From NCBI RefSeq assembly GCF_014066305.1, contig NW_023501039.1:868001-932000 (forward strand): 64,000 nt of DNA, in the 5' to 3' direction. This DNA comes from Letharia columbiana (Eukaryota; Ascomycota; Lecanoromycetes; Lecanorales; Parmeliaceae). The notes under the pieces were generated by a model that saw nothing but the letters and a program-made list of their open reading frames with translations, was not told the origin of the DNA and ran no database searches. Position numbers and translations under genes: made by a program. This document shows positions 1 to 11,786 of this stretch, piece after piece. Position 1 is the first letter of the stretch; each line of letters starts with the position of its first letter.

Positions 1-1323
1 CGCTCGTCGGTCTGAGCATATGTTGGTAGAAAGCGGGAAGTATGGGTAAACAGCTGCAGATGAGCCCGATATTTACCTCTGCAATGCTGTGCGGATGTAA
101 TCAGCTGGTCGGGACTTTGACGCCAAGGGTAAAATCACTTACGCCCAAAGCATGATCACCTCGATCGAATAAGTAGCATCTTCAGAGTCCAACGTATAGG
201 TCTGTATGGTGCGAGCTACGTTTGCCGCACAAGCTCTATAGATGATGTCAGCGCTATACGATCTGCGAGCTAGGACCACAGGTGGCAGGCCCAGAAAAGG
301 CGGACCTACAATGTGCCGCCAGCAAAGACCACCATGATACGTAGCTTGCGTCTCAACGAAGTCCTCAACTGCCACACTAATGGCATCGGTAGTAGTAAGA
401 TAGCTAGATCGGAAACAAGGCTGGTGGTGCAATCCGCGACAAAGATGGTCGGCTCGCTGGCGATGCATTTCCCTAGTACCATGGTATCCCAGACTTTGTG
501 GATCGGATCACACCTGAAGACCTTGATGAAGAAAGCTGGCATGTAATAAAGAGCCATGAGAACTATGATCACCCGTGTGAAGAAGACGGCTCTGTGATGC
601 GGGGCAAAGATTCGTGCAATCAAGCAGAGGATTGAAGTCTTGGTGAAGAAAGCGGCGCCATAGTATACGAGCTGTGAAAAGTACTGAAGCTGTCAAGAAT
701 ATTAGGTGCGCGTTCTGGCCGGCAGCAGGGCAAAGAGAGACCACTGACGCGAAGAAAAGGTGCAACATAGCTCATAGGAACGTCCCGTTGATGAGAACCG
801 CCACGATAGAGGTTACCTGTTGCTCTTTAGTACGGTGGAGCGAAGGCATACCCCCGTGCTTTCAGATGTGACCCTTCAAAAACCCACTCACATCTCAGGG
901 CTATGGCGATTTGTGTAATCGCGAGTAGCTAAACACTGTAAGATGAAACTCTCGGCACTTGAAGAGAGATGGAGACCGACCCATGCCAGTATGCAACAGT
1001 CTCCCACTCATCAGCTTGTCCGGAGGTAGCAAAGTGGAAGTGGGCAAGAACTTACAATCTTCGGACCCGACTTTTCGTTTTATAAAGATTTTGGTGTAGA
1101 TCCTTGCCAGCACGCTTGGCCCCACAATGCAATAACAGAGAACTTGGCAAGCAATGTTGTATTTGTACAAATTCGTGTCTGGATGGTCCGAATCCACTGT
1201 GGTACCAGGAGGAGGTGGCAGCCCGCCAACTTTGGCTTGTGGAGATGGTATCCGCGACAATAGCATAATGATTGCTTCGTGAAACGAGACTGAAAGGGTG
1301 ACGGAGATCTCGAAGACTGACAT
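1..1323 (-). CDS. Fungal rhodopsin-domain (PTH11/SAT4-like) integral membrane protein, 3' end cut by window edge
   Basis: The ATG is at 1323. The first exon (1323..1056) holds the usual N-terminus: a proline-rich PPPPGTT stretch, a first membrane helix and RIYTKIFIKRKVGSED. Later exons are readable at 689..310 (LQYFSQLVYYGAAFFTKTSIL, then further helices), 235..143 and 86..1, where splicing gives LWAIAEVNIGLICSCLP, the 'AExNIGxICxCLP' signature of the family. Phases agree for the last three exons. I could not assign the piece that should carry helices 2-3 (about 700-1050), so the gene may have an unusual intron there or be damaged. Such proteins are seven-helix plasma-membrane proteins; some (PTH11) sense surface cues, most are uncharacterised. 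The C-terminus lies outside the window. Family call is firm; function is unknown. Confidence 0.8.
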
Positions 1324-2552
1324 GCTGGACGACACGGAGAATATAAACGACCTAGAGAGGGGTGGACGAGGCTACTGCGTGATTGACAAATTTGCATGAT
1401 GAAGAGCGATGCAGCAGCAGGAGGGGTTGCTGATCGTGCCACACCGCCCAAAATGCAAGTTCCCGGGTCGAGCAAGGGTCGATCTGCGCAAAAGAGATGG
1501 GATTCAAGCAGAGGGAATGCATTGCTACAACGTCCTGCTTTCTGGTGGCTAGGAGTTCATCACTGCCTCGACCGTCTCCTGCACTGGGTGTATAGGCATC
1601 CCATTGCAACTGATTGAATGTGGGTGCATTGCGTATAATACTTTGGGAGGGGGTGGTGCGAATCATGATTTGCTAGAATATCTGACAAGTCCCGAGATCG
1701 AAGCATTTTTGCAATTCGGCTCCGGTCAAATCATGCCCCTTTCAGTCCCTGAAACAATAAAGTACTCATATGTCAAGCTAAGTGAGTGCAGCACATATTT
1801 ACGTACTTTGAATTAACACAACACCAAACAAGATTGTTTTGCCGAGATCCGACCCTCGTAATCCGGGTCCGGGCAAGGCCGAAAGAAATGTGGAGCTTAC
1901 GGGCGGGTTACTTACGGGAATAGTAATACCGTCATTATCCGATAAACGCCGAGAGGATTTGTTGCCTCTCGGCGTTTATCGGATACGGGTCAGTGCCGAC
2001 AACTTACTCTTCTAACCAAGTGCTTGCTAGGCGCGCGGGTCGCTTCTCGGTAGCCCTATCAAGACCCACGACCATCTTTTCACATCCTTCCGGCCTGAAT
2101 ACATGCTGCCCCAATCGTCTGCCCACACCTTTTGCCAATTTTTGGCACGCTCGTAAGAGGTGTAGCGAATTCAGGCGAGGCAGCTAATTATGCCACCCCC
2201 TTCGGACTCCGAGGAAAGATGGCCGAGCTACGCATTACATTGAGAACACACTAGAATCAGAATGCACAGCTACGCGCGCGTGCGCCTGGTCTGTGCTTTT
2301 TGCATGGTTCCAAATTTCGATACGAGATTGCGAAGAGTAGACCACTAGCAGAGTCCCCATTCCTAGTATCCATACGCCTACAGCCTCTTCTTGGATGATT
2401 GTTCAAGTGAAGTGCATATTCAAATATAGCGCCTCAACCACAGCGAGGGCTGACCTCCCTCGGGCGTCGAACATCTCAACAGCCTAAACCGCGGATTGAC
2501 TTCCTCGAAGATCTGCTGGCACATGCTGAAGAATAGCACACAGTCCGAACAC
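1324..2552. other. Gene-free interval between rhodopsin-like gene and MFS gene
   Basis: Short frames exist but none resembles a protein family or has a convincing exon structure. The interval contains the perfect hairpin at 1936-1985 described separately. Otherwise nothing is seen. Confidence 0.5.
1936..1985. repeat. Perfect 21-bp inverted repeat (hairpin) with 8-bp loop
   Basis: Left arm 1936-1956 begins TATCCGATAAACGCCG; the right arm 1965-1985 is its exact reverse complement; the loop is ATTTGTTG. The first 17 bases of the arm recur alone at 6662-6678. A dispersed terminal-repeat-like motif found once as a palindrome and once as a single end suggests the termini of a small DNA transposon, or a deleted copy with both ends abutted. 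Confidence 0.7.
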
Positions 2553-4617
2553 TTATGTGTCATGGATATTTGAGTCCTTTGTCCGATGCCTCAGCGCCTT
2601 CCCTTTATACCAAAACAACACCCCGCAAATACACCACAACGCCGTCAAACACATATTGGTCATGAAAGGATCAACAAACCCGTCTGCGATACTCCATTCC
2701 GTGATGAAGCGTGAGAGGCCGTAGCCCCAAAGGTTCTTGACGACGGTCACGTTGACGAAGATGGAGCCTGTGACGGGCTTGTAGGAGTCAATGGCGTAGG
2801 TGGAAGCAATGGCTGGGATTGATGCTACTTGGATGCCGGCGCAGGTGTAACCGACAATGACGATTGCCTGACGTAGGAAACATGCTAATTAGCACGAGGA
2901 ATTGTCTCTTTCTCCAAAAAAGTTGTAGAAAACGCCATGTCAGAGGAAGAAGTGAAGGAAGACGACGTACCTTCCAATCCCAATGATACTGATACCCGAA
3001 TCCCACCACAAAATTTCCCAAGATCATGATCAGGGTGTAAGGAATCATAGCAGGCAGGCGCATTTCAGGTTCCCGAATCCCTTTGTTGCGCTTCGTTGCA
3101 CGCATGCTGATCCAATCGTTGAGGGGTCCTGCCGTCCCTAATCCCAACAAGAGACCAACGACGACTGCGAAGTTAAAGAATCCAACGGTCTGTGCTGTAT
3201 ACTGGTAGGGTGATTCGGAAAAGGCTTGCGATTGAGTCAGGTTTACTATCAAAAATGATGCGGTGCTCCAAGCAACGACCAAGGAGGCGAAGTCGACAAT
3301 GGGGAAAGCGAACAACTTGAAGGGCGTCCAAAGCTCTATGAGAAGAGTCTTTAGAGGTTGTTGGTTGGGTTGGAAGAGGTCGAATTGCTTTCTCCCCGGT
3401 TTACCATGCTGGATTGGGGTTTGCACGGGTGTGTAAGGTTGATCAGCCACCCCGTTCTCCAGGTTAGGAGGACTCGTCTTGCCGTTCATTTCTGGGTTTG
3501 TTGCTAAAGAGGTACTCGATGGATGACGCGTTTTAGTCTGAATGTCGTTGGCTCGGTGACGATGCCATCGGGTTTCCGGGAAGGCAAAGAAAGACACGAC
3601 GAACGCTGCGCCCAGTAGAGCGACATTCAGCCACCAAAAGTTACGCCAGCCAGTGTGTTCGGCTAGGAGTCCAGCGACGACGGGAGACAGCTAGATATCT
3701 ATTAGTTCCCTCAATCGGAACGAGGAAGCTGCTACGTACGGCCAACGATCCAAAATATAAGGCAAAATACAAGGTGTTGTATTTTCCCCTATCATGTAAA
3801 AAGACATAATCCGTTATAATCTGAGGTTGTAATGTCTAGTGTGATGTTCAGCGGTCTAAATGCGGTAGACCGTGTCAAGCATCATCAGACCTCACCTGGG
3901 CCAGCTCCTAGACCATTGAGCACGCAAGCACCCATGAAACTTCCGTATGTTGTTGCTTTTGCTTTCCAGATCGAGCTGCCTAGAGAAACAAGGGTTGATG
4001 CCAGGAGCACTGGACGACGACCAAAAGTAGAACTCAATGGGATCCTTGTGTAGCAAATTGATCAGTACCTAGAAAAGTGGTTACTCGTCCATAGGATGAG
4101 GAAGTGATACCAGATAAAGTTACTGAAACCCAAGACGAGAATCGTAACGCCTGTAAACTGCACCACACTCGATAAATCCGATTTGAACTCCTGTGCCAGC
4201 ATGGGAAACATGGGCGCGATCGCCAGAGGACCGAAACCCTGAGCAAAGGAGACAAAGGTCGCAGAGGCTGTGGTTGAAGCTTTCCAAAACGGGTCCCAAT
4301 TCTTCAAGCATTATCACGTCAGCGGATTGTACCTTGAGGAGTGTAGGTGCAATTGCAGATTCGGGGCTCTGACCAACGGGTCGTGAGGGTCGCTCGAAGG
4401 TTGCGGCACCAGTACGCGATCGGCTGCAGACCTGATAAAGTGATGATTCCCAGCATCGATCATAATCTCGGTACCAGGAATGATTTGTATGTTTTGGTCC
4501 TCCTCTATATCGCGTAGCACCTGGATCGGAGAAACTTCACATCAGTTCCCCCAAATGCAGCTAAAGCTATTGAATGCAGGAGGAAGATACCTCTGGGTCA
4601 TTATCGGTCGCCTCCAT
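2553..4617 (-). CDS. Major facilitator superfamily transporter (DHA1-like drug/metabolite exporter)
   Basis: Seven exons, complement(join(2553..2867, 2971..3690, 3740..3835, 3891..4044, 4111..4301, 4374..4520, 4591..4617)), give 549 residues with every phase matching. The start (MEATDNDPE) is a 9-codon exon. The hydrophilic N-terminus is followed by DPHDPLNWD, typical of fungal MFS exporters, and by helices including the loop motif PLSSTFGRRPVLLAS, NGLGAGPGETLQPQ, GWRNFWWLN and FPETRW. A long cytoplasmic loop leads to the second helix set (TPFKLF, NLTQSQAF, GPLNDWISMRATKRNKGIREPEMRLP) and the C-terminus KNLWGYGLSRFIT. The family moves drugs or metabolites across the plasma membrane by proton antiport; the substrate cannot be told. 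Intron donors GTCAGA and GTCTGA are less common but in phase. It is transcribed divergently from the methyltransferase at 5600. Confidence 0.9.
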
Positions 4618-5599
4618 CGTCTTCAGAGCAGAATTTTTGGAGAGTGACTCAATTGAGATGGCAAGCTCACTGGGACGACATCAATGGGTCAGATCGTGAG
4701 ACTTGGAGGGCAGAGAAAGAGAGAGTACCTGCAGAAGTCGTTTGAGGGCAGACTTGCTCGGCTAATCAGCACACCTTATGTAAGATTATTGATGTATAGT
4801 GGCGTCATTATGTAGCATCATCACGTAGCATTATGATAGAGCGGGGGCGAAACACAAGAATTTTGGGGTTACATGAGGCAGGGTGGGTGTCAATACACCC
4901 AATTGAAGAAGGTGGGCTTTCGGCGTCGGCTTGCACATCAGGTCTCTCAGAAGTCCCCGCCTTCGTTGCGAAGTCAAGGTACTTGGGTGGGGACGACGCA
5001 TGATCGGGGAGACGGAACGATAGGGAATGATGCAGACCAATAATGTAAGCCCAGATTGAAGCTCGATTCTAACCCAGGCAAGGCAAGCCTAGCCTACGGA
5101 CCTAGGATCCAGCCGGAATAGACATGATGCCTATACGATACCGCTCATTCGCTTGCTTAACGATCAGGATTATTAGTTTCATGCAGAGACGGGGAGACTT
5201 TTCGGGATGCATAATGCATATCAAAGTTACTGTGTTTCAAAGCGGTTCTGCAGAAAACGGATCAAGTGCGGGGGATTTCCTTCGCTTGCTTGCAGGAGGT
5301 GAAAACTCCTTTCCACCAATGAGCCCTCTCGTTTTTTTCGTCAATGACGCACGAGGACGTCTTGTCTGACTCTGTGGAGCTTTTCGTCGACAGTCCAGAT
5401 GACCGGTAACTCGGCTACTATCTCCTTGCTATAGCCTCGCGTAACCCCGAGAAGTGCAAATTCTTCGTTGGTGCGGCATTTAAGAGCTTCCAAATGACCA
5501 GTCTATTCCCGGGAGTGAGTAGTAAAGCTAATGTAGTTGGCCGTACAAGAAGATCGAGAACTGCATTCCCTTACCCAACAACAATCTCACGCTTTGAGA
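4618..5599. promoter_or_regulatory. Divergent intergenic region between MFS transporter and methyltransferase
   Basis: About 980 bp lie between the two start codons, which point away from each other, so the region should hold both promoters. Small frames here (for example 5124-5369) show no family resemblance. No regulatory motif is assigned. Confidence 0.4.
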
Positions 5600-6554
5600 A
5601 TGACGGCATTACAAGTTCCACAACCTGACAAGGAGCGACCGAGCAAAGATGTCGCTTGGTACAACCCCGATGTCGAGAGTAACATCAGGCCTGAGATGCG
5701 AGACCTGCTATTGAATTATAGTAAAATCCCTGCAGAAGATTTAGTCGGCCATATAACCAAGGTGGTATGTAAACCCAAAACATCATTGGTCATGGTGACC
5801 TCTATTTTGCTAATGTTCACGATAATAGCGCGATGCTGCGTGGGATATCTGCCCGTATCCTACCGTTGGCTTGCTCCTCTTCCTCGACTTCGGCATCAAA
5901 TGCACAGACCTGCCTGAACCACGCGCTCAGCTTCACACCTCCATCCTGCACACTCTGATGCAAGGCGGGAAGCTTCTTGATGTCGGATGCATGTTTGGGC
6001 AGGACTTGCGTAAAATGGTCTACGAAGGGGCGCCTGTGTCAAGCGTCTACGGGACCGATTTGCGGGGCGATTATTTCCCGCTGGGTTATGCGCTCTTTAA
6101 AGATGAGACCATCATCCCCCAGGACCACTTCATCGCAGCAGATATCATGGACCAAGCCAGCCCGTTATGCCGTTTCGATGGCGACCTGGACGTTATCTCG
6201 ACCAAAGATGTTTTTCATTGCTTCGACTACGCGACCCAGATCGAGCTCGCGATGCGCTTCGTTGCGCTTCTGAAACCGCGGCCAGGCTCCCGGGCCGTAG
6301 GTCAGCATGTTGGACACATAAGCGCTGGCGTTTACCCCACAGCTTTCAAAGACGCAGGTTTGGCGAATATGTTCCTTCATAATGATGAGAGCTTTACGAG
6401 AATGTGGGAAGAAGTGGGGAAGAAGACGGGAAGTCGGTGGCGAGTGGAGAGCCGGATGTGGAAGATCAAACCGCATTGGGAGCCAGTGCAAGTCCCGGGA
6501 CAGCCGCGAGGACCAGATAATCGAACATTATTGTTTGCGGTAGAGAGGCTGTAA
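5600..6554 (+). CDS. SAM-dependent methyltransferase of fungal secondary-metabolism type
   Basis: Two exons, join(5600..5764, 5829..6554), give 296 residues; the 64-bp intron starts GTATGT and phases match. ATG 5600 is the first in-frame ATG. The N-terminus has the family-like segment ending NIRPEMRDLLLNYSKIP, then RDAAWDICPYPTVG. Motif I is LLDVGCMFGQDLRKMVY, which binds S-adenosylmethionine; then YGTDLRGDYFPLGYALF, FIAADIMD and DVISTKDVFHCFDY. This arrangement is that of the meroterpenoid-cluster methyltransferases of the AusD/Trt5 kind and related fungal proteins of unknown substrate. The neighbouring MFS exporter would fit a small or decayed metabolite locus, but no synthase is in view, so the pathway is open. 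Confidence 0.85.
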
Positions 6555-7431
6555 GGTAGGTACACCACGTAATGTCAAACTAAGTCCTGGGTACTTCTCT
6601 GCAGGCGGAAGTTGCTGAGGATAGTATGCGTTTAGACTTTAGTGCTCGCAAACAGTGAGGCTATCCGATAAACGCCGACGCCGAGGTAACGATTAAAGCG
6701 GTGAAATATACTACGAGTAACACGACTAGGTAACTCCGAGGTTCCATCGTATCAGGGCTATACAAGTACTAGGGCAGAAAAGATAGCAAGATTTTGATTA
6801 CTAAGCTTGTCTTGACCAATCAGAACTCTCAGATAAGCCCGATGGGCGAGCTCAGGTGCACGTGATCACAAGTTTTAATACGAAGGCCTAGATCTACAGA
6901 TTCGTGAAATTACTGTAACGATTAACAAATTACAGAGATCTTGGATCCCCATTTATGACACAAGCGTCAAAAAGGAGGGGCAATGCTACAAGCTCAGCCT
7001 GACATACCTTACTGTACAGTACTTTCTTTCACTGCTTAATCCTCGAAATCCTCCAATGAGTGATTTCAAAGGATTCTTTACCTTACCCAGGGGATGCACC
7101 TGATGCACTAGATCGGAATTGCAGCTCAACCCGGCACTCCGTTAATCACCAAACAGAACAATGTTGACGTAGTGCTTTTGCTGATTGCCGAGATAGGTGC
7201 GAGCGAACAAGAAGACTCACCAAAGCTCCAACTCTGAGAGTTTTCTAAGCATGAGGGCCCCCATGATTTCCGAGGCTGTGATTGGTTGATATTATCTAAT
7301 AAGTCCATTCGGGGCTGTTCTTGCATGCGCAATTTGCTGAGACGTGGGCCGATGAGCGCTCCTTCTATCCTACATAAAAATTACTACCCTCGTTCTTTCG
7401 AAGCTTTAATTCTCCCTCCATCTCCTCCATT
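6555..7431. other. Intergenic region upstream of carboxylesterase
   Basis: No supported gene. It contains a 17-bp copy of the hairpin arm motif at 6662-6678. The last ~60 bp before the esterase start is pyrimidine-rich (CTTCC/CTCC runs), as is common just upstream of fungal start codons. Confidence 0.4.
6662..6678. repeat. Single copy of hairpin-arm motif TATCCGATAAACGCCGA
   Basis: Seventeen bases match exactly the start of the left arm of the palindrome at 1936-1956. No inverted partner was found nearby. Probably one end of the same repeat family. Confidence 0.55.
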
Positions 7432-9607
7432 ATGAGGTTCTTCATCGCGATACACGCCTATTTGGCAGCAGTGATCTCAGCTGCGACCCCAAGCTATAAC
7501 AGCAAAGCGTTCGATGGTCTCTTAAGCAAACGGCAGAGTACTGTGACTCAGTCGTCCTCCAGCCTTGTCGCGGATCTGGGCTATGCGCAGTACATGGGCG
7601 TGTCCAATCTGTCGACTGGGCTAAACACATGGAAAGGGTAAGGAACCATACATACTGTCTGCCATGGGGTCGATTGGTTCACACGAAAAAATCCAGAATT
7701 CGCTACGCAGCCCCTCCCACCGGGCCTCTACGTTGGCAGCCTCCCGAAGCACCATCCGTAGACCGCGGCCAAATACTACGAGGAGACACTCTACCACAAA
7801 ATTGCCCACAAAGCCCAGACGCGCCTATTGCAAGTGGCTTTAATTTCACCGGGAACGAAGACTGCTTGTTCTTAAGCGTGTATGCTCCGCAAAATGCGAC
7901 TGATCTGCCGGTTTTGGTGTGGATCCATGGTGGTGGGTACGGCCAGGGACAGGGAAACCTGGATATGAGTCCTATTATAAATGCTAATAATAATAAATTT
8001 GTCGCTGTGGCTATTCAGTATCGTGTAAGTGCTTCACCCAATGAGTTTGCTTAAGAAAGCGGGCTGATCATTAATCGACAGCTGGGAGCTTTTGGATTCT
8101 TGTCGTCGGATGAGGTCATGCGGTACGGAGCCGTCAATGCCGGCTTACTTGATCAGACGTTTGCGTTACAGTGGGTCCAGAGTTATATTAGGTTATTCGG
8201 CGGAAATGCGAGCCAGGTGACGATCAGTGGGGAAAGTGCTGGAGGCGGGTCTGTTATGTTGCAGTCCATGGCTTATGGTGGCTATCTCGGTGATTCGCTC
8301 TTCAGCAATGTCAGTGAGCCCCCGTGTGATACTCGTACTCAATTTTAGGAATCACGTCATCGGAGCCAGCATATGGTGTCCTATCTAACCACAAATCAGG
8401 TCATTGCTGCATCTCCGTATTTGCCGATGCAGTACGGATACGCCGATTTCGTACCTTCGCAGTCATACTATGCCTTTGCTTCAGCGGTAGGCTGTTTTGG
8501 ACCACCTGCGTTACCGCAGAGCAATACTAGCGGTTCGATCTTCCAGTGCCTTGTTGGTAAAGACACCGAGACTCTGCAGAATGCCAGCGCCACCATCTCC
8601 GGTTCCTCAAGACATGGCACTTGGGCCTTTTTACCTGTGACAGATCATGTTTTCATTCAGCAGCTTCCAAGCCAGCAGTTGCTGAAGAAACAAGTCAACG
8701 GAAACCGTATACTTGTTGGGGTGAGTAGTCATTGTGAAAAGAATGGTTCTCGGCTAACAATCTGCAGAACAACGCAGATGAAGGTCCACTCTTCACTCCA
8801 CAGGACATAATAACGGAAGAGGATTTCGTAAACTTCCTTCGTAACAACTTCCCCCTCTTCACGGACGATGACATTTCTCGGCTATTGCTTTACTATCCTT
8901 CATCCAGTGCCTCGGATATTATGAGTACTTCCAAATTCGCCACGAACGGGAACAGTACACCCACCGCACTGAACGAGAGCACTTATGGTACAGGCCAGCA
9001 GCAACGCGCGGACGTGAGCACGATCTTTCTCTTTCTTCGACTTCCCTCTAGTGATGAGTTGCCTCAGTCAATTGTGAGGGTACTAAAGTTCTTCCAGAAC
9101 GTCTACGCCGAAACAACCTTCGTCTGCCCTTCCTACTGGCTCGCCGAAGCCTTTACAAACAACAACCGTGTAGCCTATAAGTACCAATACTCTGTCATCG
9201 GCGCCTCGCACGGCACCGACTTAACGTCCTCCTTCGGTCCTCCAACGCCCAACCAAGGGCCCGACTTCGACAAAGCGTTCATGACCATCTGGGGCAATTT
9301 CATCACACAAAACAACCCCTCGATCTCTTCTGCGATAGCAAACGGTGTCAACGGAACGGGCAATGGACTGGCTGCAACGGATTTTCCGGCGTGGAATTTG
9401 CGCAATCCGCTGCAACTGAATCTGAATGAGACGGGAGGACAAGCCTATTCGAGCATGAGCTTTGACGCGCAGGCGCCGAATATTACCGAGTTCGAGGAAC
9501 CCGGGTTAGTGAATGATTTCAGTGTCGTGGATGCTTATTCATGGGAAGGGGGAAGGGGCGTGAGGTGCAATTTCTGGAGAAGTGTTGGATTGATTGTGCC
9601 GGAGTGA
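7432..9607 (+). CDS. Secreted type-B carboxylesterase/lipase
   Basis: Six exons, join(7432..7637, 7697..8024, 8082..8309, 8400..8720, 8768..9013, 9098..9607), give 612 residues, all phases consistent. A signal peptide is seen at residues 1-18 (MRFFIAIHAYLAAVISA). Alpha/beta-hydrolase features follow: the IRYAAPPTGPLRW segment, NEDCLFLSVYAP, the oxyanion loop WIHGGGYGQG, and the nucleophile elbow GESAGG with Ser230. NNADEG supplies the acidic residue (Glu365) and ASHGTD the histidine (His481). Several N-x-S/T sites fit secretion. The family hydrolyses carboxylic esters, triglycerides or sterol esters; the substrate is unknown. All catalytic residues are present, so it should be active. Same strand as the methyltransferase, ~880 bp away. 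Confidence 0.92.
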
Positions 9608-11462
9608 GTATGTAAACAGCACTGGCTAACAACTGAGTATCCATTCCAGAGGTTGTGTACCAGCTAGTTCTTGGTGGATTTCTGCTCGAGTAAGGGGGAA
9701 TTAATAGGTCATCCGCCACCTTTAGCATCGGAGATACCACCCATTGACGACGGAGTGAGTGCATTCGCAATGCATGCCTAACATCTTGCTAGCCGTGAGA
9801 TACATTTGCAGCGTGCTTGCCCATTAATTTGACTCTTTACATACCATGGCAGACTGGCCGACGGAATCCTGGAGGATTGCCCCATGGAAGGACCGACGTC
9901 AGCTTTGCAAGGCTGAGGAATTTGATGGCCGAGAGTAGGAGTGAGTATCCCTTATGAAATTAGGGAACGAATGAAAAGCGAGCGGGTAGCATTGACACTC
10001 GAGACTCAAGCCAAACTGGAAAGATAATACACATTTCCGGCAATGTCAGGGTTCGAGCTCGAATGGAGGTATGGCGATCAAAGACCCTTTATTCGTTTCA
10101 TGGCAAGTTGGATCCGATACTGAGCGTCTCTGTTGTCGAAAGCGCTGTGGGAAGGACCGCCGATCTGTTTTCTCTGGGATTGAGTACGCTTCATTGCCTA
10201 ATGTCACACACGTGTCTGCCCTGGCAATGTCTCAACGATTGTGAATGTGTTGGATTGGAAACAGGTTCGGGGGACGAGCGGTTGAGCCTGCTTGCCATTC
10301 TCATGAGCTTGCTTGCGCGAGGCCGGAGGCTTCTCAGCAAAGTGATCAGGACTGGTATCTTGAGTCTGCAACTCAGCCCTATCATGCGCCCGGTCCATGG
10401 ATTTGAAAACCATCTCTGTTACAGTAAAGCAGCGATCCTGCGTATAGCGATAGTCTAGTGTTAACGACGTCAGCCGGTGGATTTCATTTTGTACCGTCCA
10501 GATTAACTGTTAATTCTCTAGCACGATATCGTTAGACTTTGCTGCAGGATTATGCGGCGATTTGTATAATCAAGCTGTATTTTCGCACCGACTACCACTA
10601 TATTGTGGCGTTGTTCGGGGAAGTACTGGAATCAGTCCGGATGAAGACGATCGCTTCCGCATCCTGGAAGTCTAGGAATTGGGACTCTAAGTCGGATTTT
10701 GTGACTTCGCATCAAATTCATGCTTCGTCGATAGAGCTGAGAGAACGGAGCCGTCGACGGTGGTTCATATCTCATGCGGCGGCTTGTGCTCGTTCATGCG
10801 AAAGAAGAGACAACATGAAGAGAATCCAACAGTGTATACGACTTTCTCTTTGATTCAGCTGCCGGAAGAGCAGGCTAGACGCCGTGTTAGCGAACGCTCT
10901 GGGGCGCAGAGAAAAGGCAGACATTGCGAAGCGGGAAGCGGAAGATTGCCACAGAGTCTGAGTTCAGGATTCGTTGCAGCATTAGGTATCAATGAAGCAG
11001 AGAGCGATCTCTATGAGGCAACGTGTGTCTTTTCGATCCTGGCTTCTCCGTTCGAAGCATCAGTTGCTCGAAACCACAGTCACTCCCTCTCTCCATCGCC
11101 ACCATGCGAAGTTCATCATCGTTCACGGCCCTAACGTGGCCCTGCTCATATGCCCAATCGTCTACCCATTCCCGCCCAAAGTATCCTCAACCAACAACGA
11201 CCGACCATTCCCTGAGTGGCCTACGTATCGGTACCTGCTCTCGGCGTAATTGCCAGCTGCCGGAAACCAAGAGGGTCTAGAACATCTGGATCAACAGCGC
11301 ACAAACATATCCATCCGCCTTTGCCTGTCTCTTTGAGAATATTTTATTGTGATTTATGGAATAGTTCCGGAGCGCATTTTTGGAAGGGAAAAGTTTCACC
11401 TTTTCCCCAGTCCGGTGAGAATCGATGAGGTCGACGAGGTTGACGGAAATTCTCGAGAGTGC
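9608..11462. other. Gene-poor interval
   Basis: Several open frames exist, the longest at 10063-10458 (131 codons, ATG start), but none shows a domain, a signal peptide or a recognisable family. It may hold an eroded gene. I see nothing firmer. Confidence 0.4.
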
Positions 11463-11786
11463 CTAGAGGTTGCGGCGAGCTGTTAGCAACGTCACGCCTA
11501 GATGGTGAGATAGACGACCCGCCTTTTTACATTGTTTGATAGATGAAGGGGTGGGAGAGACGTAGAGATCTGCACAGAGGGCCTGCCAGCCAGCGAGCTT
11601 GTCGCTGGCGTGCCCATAGTGGTGCTCAAATTCCTGTGCAAAGCATTTCTGACGGCTTTGACGATACTTCTTCCCACCCGCCTTCCAACCTCGTTGGAGG
11701 CTGAGCCTCTGGAACTCGGCGACTAAGGGAGCGGTCGGATCGTGGTCGAATTCTGGATATTGAGAGAAGAAACCGTCTGAAGACAT
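11463..11786 (-). CDS. Small conserved-looking fungal hypothetical protein (107 aa)
   Basis: A single-exon frame from ATG 11786 to a stop at 11463. It begins with FFSQYPEFDHDPTAPLVAEF and continues with a GW-containing helix, then HHYG and WQALCADLYVSPTPSSIKQC. The pattern 'FFxxYPxFxYxPxxPxxxEFxRLxxxxGW ... WxxLCxxLxxxPxPxSIxxC' recurs in many small ascomycete proteins of unknown function, often next to or fused with other domains. The last ~18 residues read less like the family, so a small frameshift near the 3' end is possible. No signal peptide or membrane segment. Function unknown. Confidence 0.65.
   Translation of the reverse strand: MSSDGFFSQYPEFDHDPTAPLVAEFQRLSLQRGWKAGGKKYRQSRQKCFAQEFEHHYGHASDKLAGWQALCADLYVSPTPSSIKQCKKAGRLSHHLGVTLLTARRNL

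Noticed and set aside
10063..10458. 131-codon ATG frame
   Set aside because: No family resemblance, no signal or membrane pattern and no supporting context.
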